Of a stretch of 58,821 nt of DNA, positions 8,994 to 17,793 are shown piece by piece. The notes beneath the pieces were generated by a model, which worked only from the letters and a program-made list of their open reading frames with translations, made no database searches and was not told where the DNA came from. The stretch is from Flavobacteriaceae bacterium (GTDB lineage Bacteria; Bacteroidota; Bacteroidia; Flavobacteriales; Flavobacteriaceae): contig WUAI01000019.1 in NCBI GenBank assembly GCA_009827225.1, positions 1 through 58,821 of the forward strand. The letters are read 5' to 3'. Every line of letters starts with the position of its first letter. Positions within the stretch are counted from its first letter, which is position 1. The position numbers and the translations under genes were made by a program.

Positions 8994-9998
8994 CTACACA
9001 AAACTTCTGAATACCGAATACCGCAATAGCAGTTCCAGTGTTAATAACCCGAGAGCCAATAACACCAATGGGCGGTATTTCTCATCGTAATTTTTATACT
9101 TAAATTCCTCGATCTCGGTTTTTTCAAGCTTATTGATCTCCTCATAGATCTCTCCCAGTTTGGTCGTGCTTGTTGCCCTGAAATACTGCCCTCCGGTTGT
9201 ATTTGCAATTTCTTTGAGCAACTCTTCATCTATTTCCACCTGCACATTACCATATTGAAATTTACCACTCGGGAGTATGCCTATGGGTGATAAAGCCATT
9301 CCATTGGTTCCCAATCCGATCGTATACACCTTAATACCAAACTCAACCGCAAGCTCACTGGCGATCTTAGGATCGATAAATCCTGAATTGTTCACCCCGT
9401 CCGTAAGTAAAATGATCACTTTGCTCTTTGCCCGGCTCTCTTTCAATCTGTTAACAGAAGTGGCTAATCCCATACCAATGGCTGTTCCTCCTTCGATGAT
9501 GGTATTGTATTTTATACTTTTCAAAGAAGACAATACGATACTCTTATCACTTGTGAGCGGAGTTTTGGTGAAACTCTCTCCAGCGTATTCCACCAGCCCG
9601 ATTCGATCATTGGGCCTGGCATTGATAAAACGCGCTGCCACAGTTTTAAGGGCTTCGAGCCTGCTGGGTTTTAAATCCCGAGCCAGCATACTAGCCGAAA
9701 CATCAATTGCCATTACAATATCAATTCCACTGGTGGTTTTAATCCTTGTACTTTCATCTACGTTTCTGGGTCTTGCCATGGCTACGATGATGGCCGCTAA
9801 TGCGATGAGTCTCATTATATACAGCAGCGGTTTTAATTTGGCCAACCAATTATTCGCAGTTTTAAATCCTTTGATACTCGAGATCTTTACCGCAGCATTT
9901 AATTTGTTTCTTTTCCAGACATACCAGAATAACAGCACAGGCAGCAATAAAAGCAGCCAAAACATTTGTGGATGTACAAATTCAAAGTTCTGCATCAT
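8994..9998 (-). CDS. batA: BatA: VWA domain membrane protein
   Basis: The protein has 334 residues, with N-terminal membrane spans (about 12-28 and 57-75), a VWA domain and a C-terminal span. The MIDAS motif is intact with D99, S101 and S103 (AIDVSASML), and LLTDGVNNSG supplies the later acidic loop. It overlaps the upstream gene by four bases. BatA is a core part of the Bacteroidota aerotolerance operon and pairs with BatB. Confidence 0.93.
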   Translation of the reverse strand: MMQNFEFVHPQMFWLLLLLPVLLFWYVWKRNKLNAAVKISSIKGFKTANNWLAKLKPLLYIMRLIALAAIIVAMARPRNVDESTRIKTTSGIDIVMAIDVSASMLARDLKPSRLEALKTVAARFINARPNDRIGLVEYAGESFTKTPLTSDKSIVLSSLKSIKYNTIIEGGTAIGMGLATSVNRLKESRAKSKVIILLTDGVNNSGFIDPKIASELAVEFGIKVYTIGLGTNGMALSPIGILPSGKFQYGNVQVEIDEELLKEIANTTGGQYFRATSTTKLGEIYEEINKLEKTEIEEFKYKNYDEKYRPLVLLALGLLTLELLLRYSVFRSFV

Positions 9999-11650
9999 TT
10001 AACACCTTTGGTTTGCATTATTTCCAACTCTATGGAATTGACAATCCTGTTCTTTATCTCCGCTGCATAGTCATTCTCTTGCTCGAAAGCAATGGTAAGC
10101 ATTTGCAAACTCTGCCCCTGTTTAAACAACAAAAGCTCATATTCCATTTTTATGGGTTTGCCGCCTTGTTCATTCTTAAAGTCAAACTGTCCGAAGTACT
10201 TTTTACCTTCCACACTCTCCTCTATGCTGAAATTCTCTTCTTTGGCAATCATATTAATGGCACCGCTTTCCTCCAGCGACGAGAGCATACCTTCGGCGGC
10301 GGCATTTAATTCCAGTTGAATCCCTTCAGAATAGGTAGAAGTATTAGCCATGATATAGAACTTCTCCGTTAATTCTCCATATTTAAACATATCAAGAGAG
10401 GTCACCGTTTTCTTGACTTCTTCGGGTAGTTCAGATTCGGAACGTTTTAATATTTCAGGAGTTTCAATAATAAGAGCCGGGGATCCATATTCACTTTTGT
10501 ACCAACGGCCTTCCGCCATATTCTTGAGTTTATTTCCAAATACTGCATCTTTTACGGTATCAAATCCAAAAGCAACTCCGCTAACCAATACAAGTAAAAC
10601 CACTGCAGAACCGGCTATAATCACAGTTTTTCTGCGTTTCGCCTTCCTTTTTTTCATTCGGATCTCCTCGGCATACAGTTCGTTCTGTAACAATTCTTCT
10701 TCCGTTGGTTCCGGGATCGCCTCTTTAGTCTCGTTTATTATGTCCTCCACACTTTCCCGGTCTGCTCGTGCCTGCCCCATTTCCTGTTTGAACTTGGCGA
10801 ATTTTACCAAATCGGCTCGCTTTAAAATCCCATCCAGTTTTTTGATCGTTAAGGTATCGAACTCAAAATGACCCGCATCTTTATGCAGTTGAAGCCGTTC
10901 AATTAATTCGTCACTGGTACTCTCCATGGCGGTGTCGTCAACCTCACGATCGATATAGCGCTTCACGATTTCCGTTAAGGTGGAATAATACGCCTTGGAT
11001 TTGTTCTCTTTCAATAATTCAAGAGCATCGAGTTCCTGAAGTGCCACCATAGCTTCTTCATAGGGCGGTAGTCTTTTTTCTTCTTCCTTCTTTTTCTTTT
11101 TTCTTCGGAAGTAATAATAAACAAGCCCTCCCAATACTGCGATTGGCAATAACCATAGCAGTAATTTCAGAAAGTCAAACGGCGGGCCGTCTACTTCTAT
11201 CACTGGTTTGATATCAAACATCTTTTGCGAGAGTGTATCTACAGGCACATCCCTAACCTCCACACGGATAGAATCGGATGTATAAGCTTTATCATCGATA
11301 ATTACCCGTTGCGACGGAATGGTGTAGGCCCCACTATCAAACTGGGTAAGTCCGTATTTCTTAATTAGCCGAAATTTAGAATCGGCATAACTGGTATCTG
11401 TTTTATAGGATTCGATAACCTCCAGCGGGAGGAAACTTTGCCCTTCCGGAAATAATACCAATGCTGTGGTATCAGCTTCCACTTCAAGGGAATACTGAAT
11501 TTCTTCCCCTATCCTGATAAGTGTAGTATCGATACTGGTCTTTACCTGCGCATTCCCGAAGAAACCTATCAGCAACATCGAAAACAGAAGGGTCTTCTTC
11601 CAAAGACTCTTGTATGTTTTGATAATATGTGATTTCCCGGATGCTTCCAT
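9995..11650 (-). CDS. Bat-operon membrane protein of unknown role (BatD-like N-terminus)
   Basis: This 551-residue protein sits between the DUF58 gene and batA, in the place held by a DUF4381-type gene in related operons. It has a signal anchor (about 18-35), a beta-rich extracytoplasmic region resembling the N-terminus of BatD (about 36-160), a membrane span near 170-188 followed by a Lys/Arg run, a helical cytoplasmic region with a second basic cluster, another span near 350-365, and a C-terminal domain of about 170 residues with no family I recognise. The stop is directly followed by the region of batA, with a four-base overlap. It is probably a regulator or scaffold of the MoxR-VWA complex, by position only. 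Confidence 0.85.
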   Translation of the reverse strand: MEASGKSHIIKTYKSLWKKTLLFSMLLIGFFGNAQVKTSIDTTLIRIGEEIQYSLEVEADTTALVLFPEGQSFLPLEVIESYKTDTSYADSKFRLIKKYGLTQFDSGAYTIPSQRVIIDDKAYTSDSIRVEVRDVPVDTLSQKMFDIKPVIEVDGPPFDFLKLLLWLLPIAVLGGLVYYYFRRKKKKKEEEKRLPPYEEAMVALQELDALELLKENKSKAYYSTLTEIVKRYIDREVDDTAMESTSDELIERLQLHKDAGHFEFDTLTIKKLDGILKRADLVKFAKFKQEMGQARADRESVEDIINETKEAIPEPTEEELLQNELYAEEIRMKKRKAKRRKTVIIAGSAVVLLVLVSGVAFGFDTVKDAVFGNKLKNMAEGRWYKSEYGSPALIIETPEILKRSESELPEEVKKTVTSLDMFKYGELTEKFYIMANTSTYSEGIQLELNAAAEGMLSSLEESGAINMIAKEENFSIEESVEGKKYFGQFDFKNEQGGKPIKMEYELLLFKQGQSLQMLTIAFEQENDYAAEIKNRIVNSIELEIMQTKGVK

Positions 11651-12517
11651 TTATCCTCTTCGCTTAAAATATCCCAGTAGTTTTTTTACGTAGCTTTCAT
11701 CTACCCTACAACTCAAGACCCCGGCACCGCTTTTTAAGAAACTGTCATTGAACTCATCTACTCGCTCCCGATAATATTGATTATAATTTCTTCTCACTCT
11801 TTTGGAAGTGGTATTGACCAACATTAATTCACCGGTCTCCTCATCTTCGAGTTGTACGACCCCTACATTTGGAATCTCTTCTTCCCGCCTATCATAGACG
11901 CGTATTCCGGTAACGTCGTGCTTCTTGGCGACAATCTTCAGAGTGTCTTTATAGCCCTCGGTGATAAAATCGGATAGCACAAAAACGATCGCTTTCTTTT
12001 TCATTACATTGGTTAAGTATCTCAATGCCTGGGCCACGTCCGTCTTTCTACTCTTCGGATGAAACTCGATCAATTCACGAATAATCCTAAGTACATGAGA
12101 CTTCCCTTTTTTGGGAGGAATAAATAATTCTATCTCGTCCGAAAAAAGGATAAGCCCGATCTTGTCGTTGTTCTGCATGGCCGAAAAAGCGAGGGTAGCC
12201 GCGATTTCGGTCACAATTTCGTTCTTAAACTGAGTCTGGGTTCCGAAAAGCTCGGAGCCACTAATATCCACCATGAGCATCATGGTAAGCTCACGCTCTT
12301 CCTCAAAAACTTTTATGAAAGGTTCATTGTAGCGTGCTGTCACGTTCCAGTCGATATTTCGAACATCATCGCCGTACTGATATTGTCTCACTTCACTGAA
12401 CGTCATCCCCCTTCCTTTGAACGTACTATGATACTCGCCACCAAACACATGGTCGCTTAAACGACGTGTTTTGATCTCGATCTTACGTACTTTCTTAAGA
12501 AGTTCTTTGGTATCCAT
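11651..12517 (-). CDS. DUF58 domain protein
   Basis: The protein has 288 residues and no signal peptide. It carries the DUF58 signature GDDVRNIDWNVTARYNEPFI followed by a VWA-like fold with the metal site MVDISGSELFG. DUF58 proteins are standard partners of MoxR ATPases. The gene touches the next one with no spacer, which indicates coupled translation. It is separated from moxR by 76 bases with no terminator visible. Confidence 0.93.
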   Translation of the reverse strand: MDTKELLKKVRKIEIKTRRLSDHVFGGEYHSTFKGRGMTFSEVRQYQYGDDVRNIDWNVTARYNEPFIKVFEEERELTMMLMVDISGSELFGTQTQFKNEIVTEIAATLAFSAMQNNDKIGLILFSDEIELFIPPKKGKSHVLRIIRELIEFHPKSRKTDVAQALRYLTNVMKKKAIVFVLSDFITEGYKDTLKIVAKKHDVTGIRVYDRREEEIPNVGVVQLEDEETGELMLVNTTSKRVRRNYNQYYRERVDEFNDSFLKSGAGVLSCRVDESYVKKLLGYFKRRG

Positions 12518-12593
12518 TTCAGTAAACAGTTAACAGTTGCGGCTAGCAGTTGAAGATGTGTGTTGTTCTTAAAAAACAAACACTGTGTACTGA

Positions 12594-13598
12594 TTAAGGC
12601 ACTTCGATTACATTCACGATCTTGTTGATGATGTCTTCGGAAGTTATATTTTCTGCTTCCGCCTCGTAAGTTACGCCAATACGGTGCCTTAGCACATCAT
12701 GAACCACGGCCCGAACATCTTCCGGAATTACATATCCGCGTCTTTTAATGAAGGCGTAACACTTCGATGCCAGTGCCAGGTTGATACTTCCCCTTGGTGA
12801 AGCTCCAAACCCAATCAAAGGTTTAATGTCTGAAAGATTATAGTTCTCTGGTTTCCTGGTGGCAAAAATGATATCTAAAATGTATTTCTCGATCTTTTCG
12901 TCCATATAAACCTCTCGAACCGCCTGCTGCGCTTTCAGGATCTGGTCGATAGTCACCACCGGATTGATGGTTTCAAAATCGCCTTTTAGGTTTTGACGAA
13001 TGATGATTTGTTCTTCTGAAAGTTCCGGATAATCAATGACTGTTTTCAGCATGAAACGGTCTACCTGGGCTTCGGGCAAAGGATAAGTTCCTTCCTGCTC
13101 GATCGGGTTTTGTGTCGCCATTACCAGGAACGGCTTATCCAGTATAAAGGTTTCTTCACCAATGGTGACCTGTTTTTCCTGCATGGCTTCCAGCAATGCC
13201 GATTGCACCTTGGCCGGTGCCCTGTTGATCTCATCTGCCAACACAAAGTTGGCGAAGATAGGCCCTTTTTTGATGCTGAAATCATTGGCCTTCATGTTAT
13301 AGATAAGGGTCCCTACCACGTCGGCGGGTAACAGGTCCGGTGTGAATTGAATTCTGCTAAAACTTCCATGGACCGCCTTAGCCAGCGTATTGATAGCAAG
13401 GGTCTTTGCCAGTCCGGGAACTCCTTCCAACAAAATATGTCCTTGTCCCAACAATCCAATGAGCAATCGCTCTACCATATGCCTTTGTCCTACAATCACT
13501 TTGTTCATTTCCAAAGTGAGTATTTCTACAAAAGCGCTTTCTCTTTCTATTTTCTCATTCAAAGCCCCGATATCCAAGGCTGTTGTTGTTTCTTCCAT
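12594..13598 (-). CDS. MoxR family AAA+ ATPase
   Basis: The 334-residue protein has Walker A GVPGLAKT (residues 59-66), Walker B and the MoxR signature LADEINRAPAKVQSALLEAM, sensor 1 MATQNPIEQEGTYPLPEAQ, and the C-terminal lid. MoxR ATPases act as chaperones that insert cofactors or assemble complexes together with VWA proteins. It is the first gene of the operon that runs through batE. The promoter should lie in 13599-13700; TATTTTG on the minus strand is the best candidate but has a one-base shorter form than TAnnTTTG. Confidence 0.95.
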   Translation of the reverse strand: MEETTTALDIGALNEKIERESAFVEILTLEMNKVIVGQRHMVERLLIGLLGQGHILLEGVPGLAKTLAINTLAKAVHGSFSRIQFTPDLLPADVVGTLIYNMKANDFSIKKGPIFANFVLADEINRAPAKVQSALLEAMQEKQVTIGEETFILDKPFLVMATQNPIEQEGTYPLPEAQVDRFMLKTVIDYPELSEEQIIIRQNLKGDFETINPVVTIDQILKAQQAVREVYMDEKIEKYILDIIFATRKPENYNLSDIKPLIGFGASPRGSINLALASKCYAFIKRRGYVIPEDVRAVVHDVLRHRIGVTYEAEAENITSEDIINKIVNVIEVP

Positions 13599-13765
13599 AG
13601 GTGTTTAGATTCAAAATACGTCGGACGTAAATTAATGGCTTGCAAATTGGATTAATTTCACGAAAATTGCTGTTAACAATTGGTTAAAAATTATTGTAAA
13701 TAAAGGGCCTGAGGCTCATTTATCTAATTTCAAATTTTTAATTTTAAAAAGCGTAAAAGTAAACT

Positions 13766-14635
13766 ATGAATGTGAAATTTTCAAGAATTATTCAGGGCTG
13801 TATGACCTGGGGAAAATGGGGCAAAAATCTTGCAAAAAATGAAATGATCTCCCTCATGCATCATTGCATGGAACATGGTATTAGCAGTTTTGATCATGCT
13901 GATATTTATGGAGACTACACCACAGAAATCGAATTCGGAGAGGCCTTTAAGGATAGCGGTATTCTACGGGATTCGGTTGAAATTATTTCCAAATGCGGTA
14001 TTCAATATGTTGGAGACACCCGATCCAATGAAATCAAGCATTATCAGTACGATGCCAACTATATTATCTGGAGTGCCGAGAAGTCGATTTCCGACTTAAA
14101 TGCGGATTATCTCGATCTTCTGTTACTACACCGGCCGAGTCCTCTTATGCATCCGGATGAGATTTCCAAGGCAGCAGATCTCCTGCTTTCTCAAGGTAAA
14201 ATTAAGAGTTTCGGAGTGTCAAACTTCACACCCTCTCAAATGAATTTGGTTTCCAGTACTTCGGAAATATCTGCAAATCAAATAGAGTTCTCACTCACAC
14301 AACACAAGGCCATGCACGATGGCACTTTGGATCACATGAAGCTGAACGGTATTATGCCAATGTGCTGGAGTCCTTTGGGTTCGGTATTCAGAGAAGAGAG
14401 TGCACAGAGTGAGAGAATACATGAAGTTTTGAATTCCTTATGCGAGCGTTACTCTGCTACCAAAGACCAATTGTTATTGGCTTGGATACTGAAACATCCT
14501 TCGGGGATTCATCCGGTGATTGGCACAACCAGCCCGGAACGAATTGCAAATGCAGCACGGGTTCCTGATATTGATTTATCGGAGATCGATTGGTTTAAAA
14601 TGTTAGTAGCTGCACAAGGACATAAGGTGCCTTAG
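13766..14635 (+). CDS. Aldo/keto reductase
   Basis: This 289-residue NAD(P)H-dependent oxidoreductase has the complete AKR tetrad: D43 and Y48 (FDHADIYGD), K76 (ISKCGI) and H122 (LLLHRPSPLMHP). It also has the C-terminal GTTSPERIANAA segment that binds the cofactor phosphate. It resembles the YdhF-type cytosolic reductases. The substrate is unknown. It is divergent from moxR and is the first of six plus-strand genes that may be co-transcribed in part; the SDR gene follows after 29 bases. Confidence 0.95.
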   Translation: MNVKFSRIIQGCMTWGKWGKNLAKNEMISLMHHCMEHGISSFDHADIYGDYTTEIEFGEAFKDSGILRDSVEIISKCGIQYVGDTRSNEIKHYQYDANYIIWSAEKSISDLNADYLDLLLLHRPSPLMHPDEISKAADLLLSQGKIKSFGVSNFTPSQMNLVSSTSEISANQIEFSLTQHKAMHDGTLDHMKLNGIMPMCWSPLGSVFREESAQSERIHEVLNSLCERYSATKDQLLLAWILKHPSGIHPVIGTTSPERIANAARVPDIDLSEIDWFKMLVAAQGHKVP

Positions 14636-14664
14636 AAATAATTTCAAGAAAAAATCAAACCATA

Positions 14665-15426
14665 ATGCCAAGAAATAAAACGGCCCTTATAACAGGGGCG
14701 ACCTCAGGAATAGGACATGCCACTGCCCGATTGATGGCCCACCATGGAGTGCGTCTCATTATTTGTGGCAGAAGACAACATAGATTGGATGAACTTTCCG
14801 AAGAACTTAAGAAGTCCACTGAAGTGATTGCCCTCAATTTTGATGTTCGGGAACGAGACTCTGTAAATGAGGCCATACAATCCTTACCCCAGGAGTTTGA
14901 GGAAATCGACTATTTGATAAATAACGCGGGAAATGCTCATGGTCTTGATACTATACAAAGCGGGAGTGTGGATGATTGGGATGCCATGATAGACATCAAC
15001 GTGAAGGGGCTGTTGTATGTCTCAAAGGCTGTGATCTCCGGAATGGTGAATCGTCAAAAAGGTCACATAATCAATATCGGATCCACCGCTGGTAAAGAGG
15101 TCTATCCCAAAGGAAATGTATACTGTGCCAGCAAACATGCCGTGGATGCTATCAACCAGGGAATGCGCCTCGATTTGAACGGCCATGGCATCAAAGTTGG
15201 AGCCATCAATCCGGGTTTGGTAGAAACGGAATTCAGTGAAGTAAGGTTCAAAGGGGATGTGGATAGAGCTTCAAAAGTTTATCAAAATTATACGCCTTTA
15301 TACCCCGAAGATGTAGCCGATATCATTTGGTTTACAGTGAGCAGGCCGCCTCATGTGAATATCGCCGATCTTACCGTAATGTCACTCGATCAGGCATCCA
15401 GTACCATCATAAATAAGACCGTATGA
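14665..15426 (+). CDS. Short-chain dehydrogenase/reductase
   Basis: The 253-residue protein is a classical SDR. It has the cofactor motif TGATSGIG (residues 10-17), NNAG, catalytic S140 in INIGSTAGKE, and Y153-x3-K157 (YCASK). The sequence resembles the YdfG-type 3-hydroxy acid dehydrogenases. Its stop overlaps the next start by four bases. The true substrate is not visible. Confidence 0.95.
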   Translation: MPRNKTALITGATSGIGHATARLMAHHGVRLIICGRRQHRLDELSEELKKSTEVIALNFDVRERDSVNEAIQSLPQEFEEIDYLINNAGNAHGLDTIQSGSVDDWDAMIDINVKGLLYVSKAVISGMVNRQKGHIINIGSTAGKEVYPKGNVYCASKHAVDAINQGMRLDLNGHGIKVGAINPGLVETEFSEVRFKGDVDRASKVYQNYTPLYPEDVADIIWFTVSRPPHVNIADLTVMSLDQASSTIINKTV

Positions 15427-16559
15427 TTAACAAGAGGCTGCTTATTAAAAATCTATTGGCTCATAATGATGAGAGCAGCTTCTATGATAAAAAAAGACAG
15501 ATCGATCTGGGGAGTAAGGAGGGAAAGGCTAAGTTTCTCAAGCATATCTGTGCTTTAAGCAATAGTAATCCGGCGAACAACAGCTATATCGTAGTAGGAG
15601 TGGAGGATGAGGCCAATGAGATTCGTGGCGTGGACTTCTTTGATGATAGTAAAATTCAGAATCTGGTGAACGCCTATTTAACCAACCCGCCATTGATTTC
15701 CTATGAAAATATTATGTTTCCTCATCTTCCGGATGACAAGGTGGTTGGATTGGTAACCATTCGCCCTACCGGTGAAATAACTTCCCTTCGCAAAAATATC
15801 TGGAAGTATTGGGGCGGCTCCATTTTCCTGAGGGATGGAAGTATCTCGATGCCCAAAGATTTTGATATAGAGATCAAAGATGTGAATTCGGAGATTGTTC
15901 AGGCCATAGAGAACAAGGCCATGAATAACATCGAACTCACGTTGGATGGAGTGATCGATTTTATCAATCATCGGCACAATGACCTGGAATCCCACTACAA
16001 GGTATTTAAAGAATTATTTGTGGTTTGCTGGGCAGGAAATTCGAAACACGTGAAGGGCGAAACCTATTATTCAAGGGTAGACATCGAACTTATCAATGAG
16101 CAGGTCCGATTGTTTTATTCGGCCCTGGACGAAGTAAGTATATCCTTTTCCGAAGAGGAATTTAAAATTGTGGAATACGTTCACCTTGGATTGAACAACA
16201 ACTACCGCTACTATCCGCTAGAGGAACGAAAACTAACCTTCAAAGAAAACGGATTCTACAGTGAAGAATCTACCCTTATTTTCGATCCTCCTCAGTTCAA
16301 TAAAAGAACACTGCATCATATCTATAATTCGAATAATTCTCTGGTTGAAAAACTGAAGAAGAACATCCCATTATCTCCCAGGGAGGAAAAAGATTTGTTG
16401 CAATTGCCTGCCACATACCTCATCTGCTATCTCAATGATTTTGAAGATGCTAAAGAAAAATTATTCAATGCAAAACCTTTTTTGAAACAAATTGGAGGAA
16501 AAGTATACCAATCGTATAAAGAGTCGCAACGTATACTTCGTAAAGTAAAGTACAATTAA
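15423..16559 (+). CDS. AlbA_2/Schlafen-like ATP-binding domain protein
   Basis: The protein has 378 residues. The first 140 resemble the AlbA_2 (divergent AAA-4, Schlafen-like) domain: a strand-rich core with SSFYDKKRQIDLGSKEGKAK, then FLKHICALSNSNPANNSYIV and a glycine-ended VGVEDE. The remaining 230 residues are alpha/beta with no domain I recognise. It has no signal peptide or membrane span. AlbA_2 proteins are usually linked to nucleic-acid or ATP binding, often in transcription or defence contexts, but here it overlaps an SDR gene by four bases and looks like a conserved core gene. Function unknown. Confidence 0.8.
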   Translation: MINKRLLIKNLLAHNDESSFYDKKRQIDLGSKEGKAKFLKHICALSNSNPANNSYIVVGVEDEANEIRGVDFFDDSKIQNLVNAYLTNPPLISYENIMFPHLPDDKVVGLVTIRPTGEITSLRKNIWKYWGGSIFLRDGSISMPKDFDIEIKDVNSEIVQAIENKAMNNIELTLDGVIDFINHRHNDLESHYKVFKELFVVCWAGNSKHVKGETYYSRVDIELINEQVRLFYSALDEVSISFSEEEFKIVEYVHLGLNNNYRYYPLEERKLTFKENGFYSEESTLIFDPPQFNKRTLHHIYNSNNSLVEKLKKNIPLSPREEKDLLQLPATYLICYLNDFEDAKEKLFNAKPFLKQIGGKVYQSYKESQRILRKVKYN

Positions 16560-16614
16560 CACGGTTCTTCCCTTAATTTGTTATATTTAAAATTCAACTT
16601 CAAACACTAACTCT

Positions 16615-17748
16615 ATGGGACTATTTGATAAAATCAAAGAGAAACTAACCAATGAATTTATTGATATCGTCGAATGGCTGGATTACACGGATGATACCAT
16701 CTGTCATCGATTCGAGCGCTATCAGAATGAAATAAAAAATGGTGCAAAGCTCATTGTTCGTGAAGGGCAAACTGCGGTTTTTGTAAATGAAGGTCAGTTG
16801 GCCGACGTTTTCGAGCCCGGCACCTATACACTGGACACCCAGAACCTTCCCATCCTGGCTACTTTAAAGGGGTGGAAATACGGGTTCAACAGCCCTTTCA
16901 AAGCGGAAGTATATTTCGTAAATACTCATCTTTTTACTGACGAAAAATGGGGCACTAAAAACCCAATTACCCTCAACGATGAGAGATTTGGACTCGTAGA
17001 AATTCGAGCTTTTGGAACTTATGCATTCCGAATTAGCGACCCAGGAAAGTTCATTGTGGATATCGTTGGAACCGACAATAACTTCACCAATTTCGAGATC
17101 AATGAGCACCTGAAGAGTTTGATCGCGACGAGATTTACCGATACCGTGGGAGAAGCCAATCTTCCGATTGAATTATATGCTGCGAATACCACAGAGTTAA
17201 GCGAAACCTGTAAGGAAGTAATGCAACCGGAATTTGCCAGTGTGGGAATTTCTCTTGAAAAGTTCTTCATCGAGAACGTATCCATGCCGGAAGATCTGAA
17301 GAAAGAAATCTTCGAATACAGTCGAATTGATAAACTGGACCTCGACAAGCTCACCAAATTTAAGACTGCGAAAGCGATTGAAGCAGCCGCAGCCAACGAA
17401 GGTGGAACCGCAGGTGCCGGAATGGGAATGGGAATGGGCTTTGTGCTCGCTCAACAAATGGGGGGTATGATGTCTCCTCAAATGGGCGGTCAAAATGTAC
17501 AAGCTCCGGCCAGTGCTGCCGTACCACCACCTATGCCTGTAGCAGTTCAGTATTACTATGCTCTTAATGGCCAGCAGGCAGGACCGGTTTCTTTTGAACA
17601 ATTGGGTGCTTTATTCGCTAACCGAACAGTGAACCGCGAAACCCTGGTATGGAAACAGGGTATGGCAAACTGGACGGCTTTAAAAGATGTGGAAGAATTA
17701 AAAGCATTTTTAGGAAGTAACACGCCTCCACCGCTGCCCGGAGTTTAA
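16615..17748 (+). CDS. SPFH domain protein with C-terminal GYF_2 domain
   Basis: The protein has 377 residues. Residues 1-260 form an SPFH fold of the virion-core (YdjI-like) type (GQTAVFVNEGQLADVFEPG). Then comes a Gly/Met/Pro-rich linker (about 262-312) and a GYF_2 domain (about 313-362) with GPVSFEQLGAL and WKQGMANW, ending in a proline-rich tail TPPPLPGV. SPFH proteins form membrane scaffolds. In Bacillus subtilis the homologue YdjI works with a zinc-ribbon membrane protein (YdjG) to recruit PspA to stressed membranes. The next gene here is that kind of protein, which supports the pairing. A near-consensus -7 box TATATTTA lies at 16582-16589. Confidence 0.88.
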   Translation: MGLFDKIKEKLTNEFIDIVEWLDYTDDTICHRFERYQNEIKNGAKLIVREGQTAVFVNEGQLADVFEPGTYTLDTQNLPILATLKGWKYGFNSPFKAEVYFVNTHLFTDEKWGTKNPITLNDERFGLVEIRAFGTYAFRISDPGKFIVDIVGTDNNFTNFEINEHLKSLIATRFTDTVGEANLPIELYAANTTELSETCKEVMQPEFASVGISLEKFFIENVSMPEDLKKEIFEYSRIDKLDLDKLTKFKTAKAIEAAAANEGGTAGAGMGMGMGFVLAQQMGGMMSPQMGGQNVQAPASAAVPPPMPVAVQYYYALNGQQAGPVSFEQLGALFANRTVNRETLVWKQGMANWTALKDVEELKAFLGSNTPPPLPGV

Positions 17749-17793
17749 TTCAGAAATAAGATTTAACGGCACCAAATAGAAGAATTTCTGTTC

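Noticed and set aside
9277-10002. 241-residue plus-strand open frame opposite batA
   Set aside because: It lies wholly inside batA, which has complete VWA motifs and operon context. No independent promoter is seen.
12518-12593. Repeated word CAGTTAACAGTT in the moxR-DUF58 gap as a possible operator
   Set aside because: The repeat is short and low in complexity; no palindrome or promoter box accompanies it.
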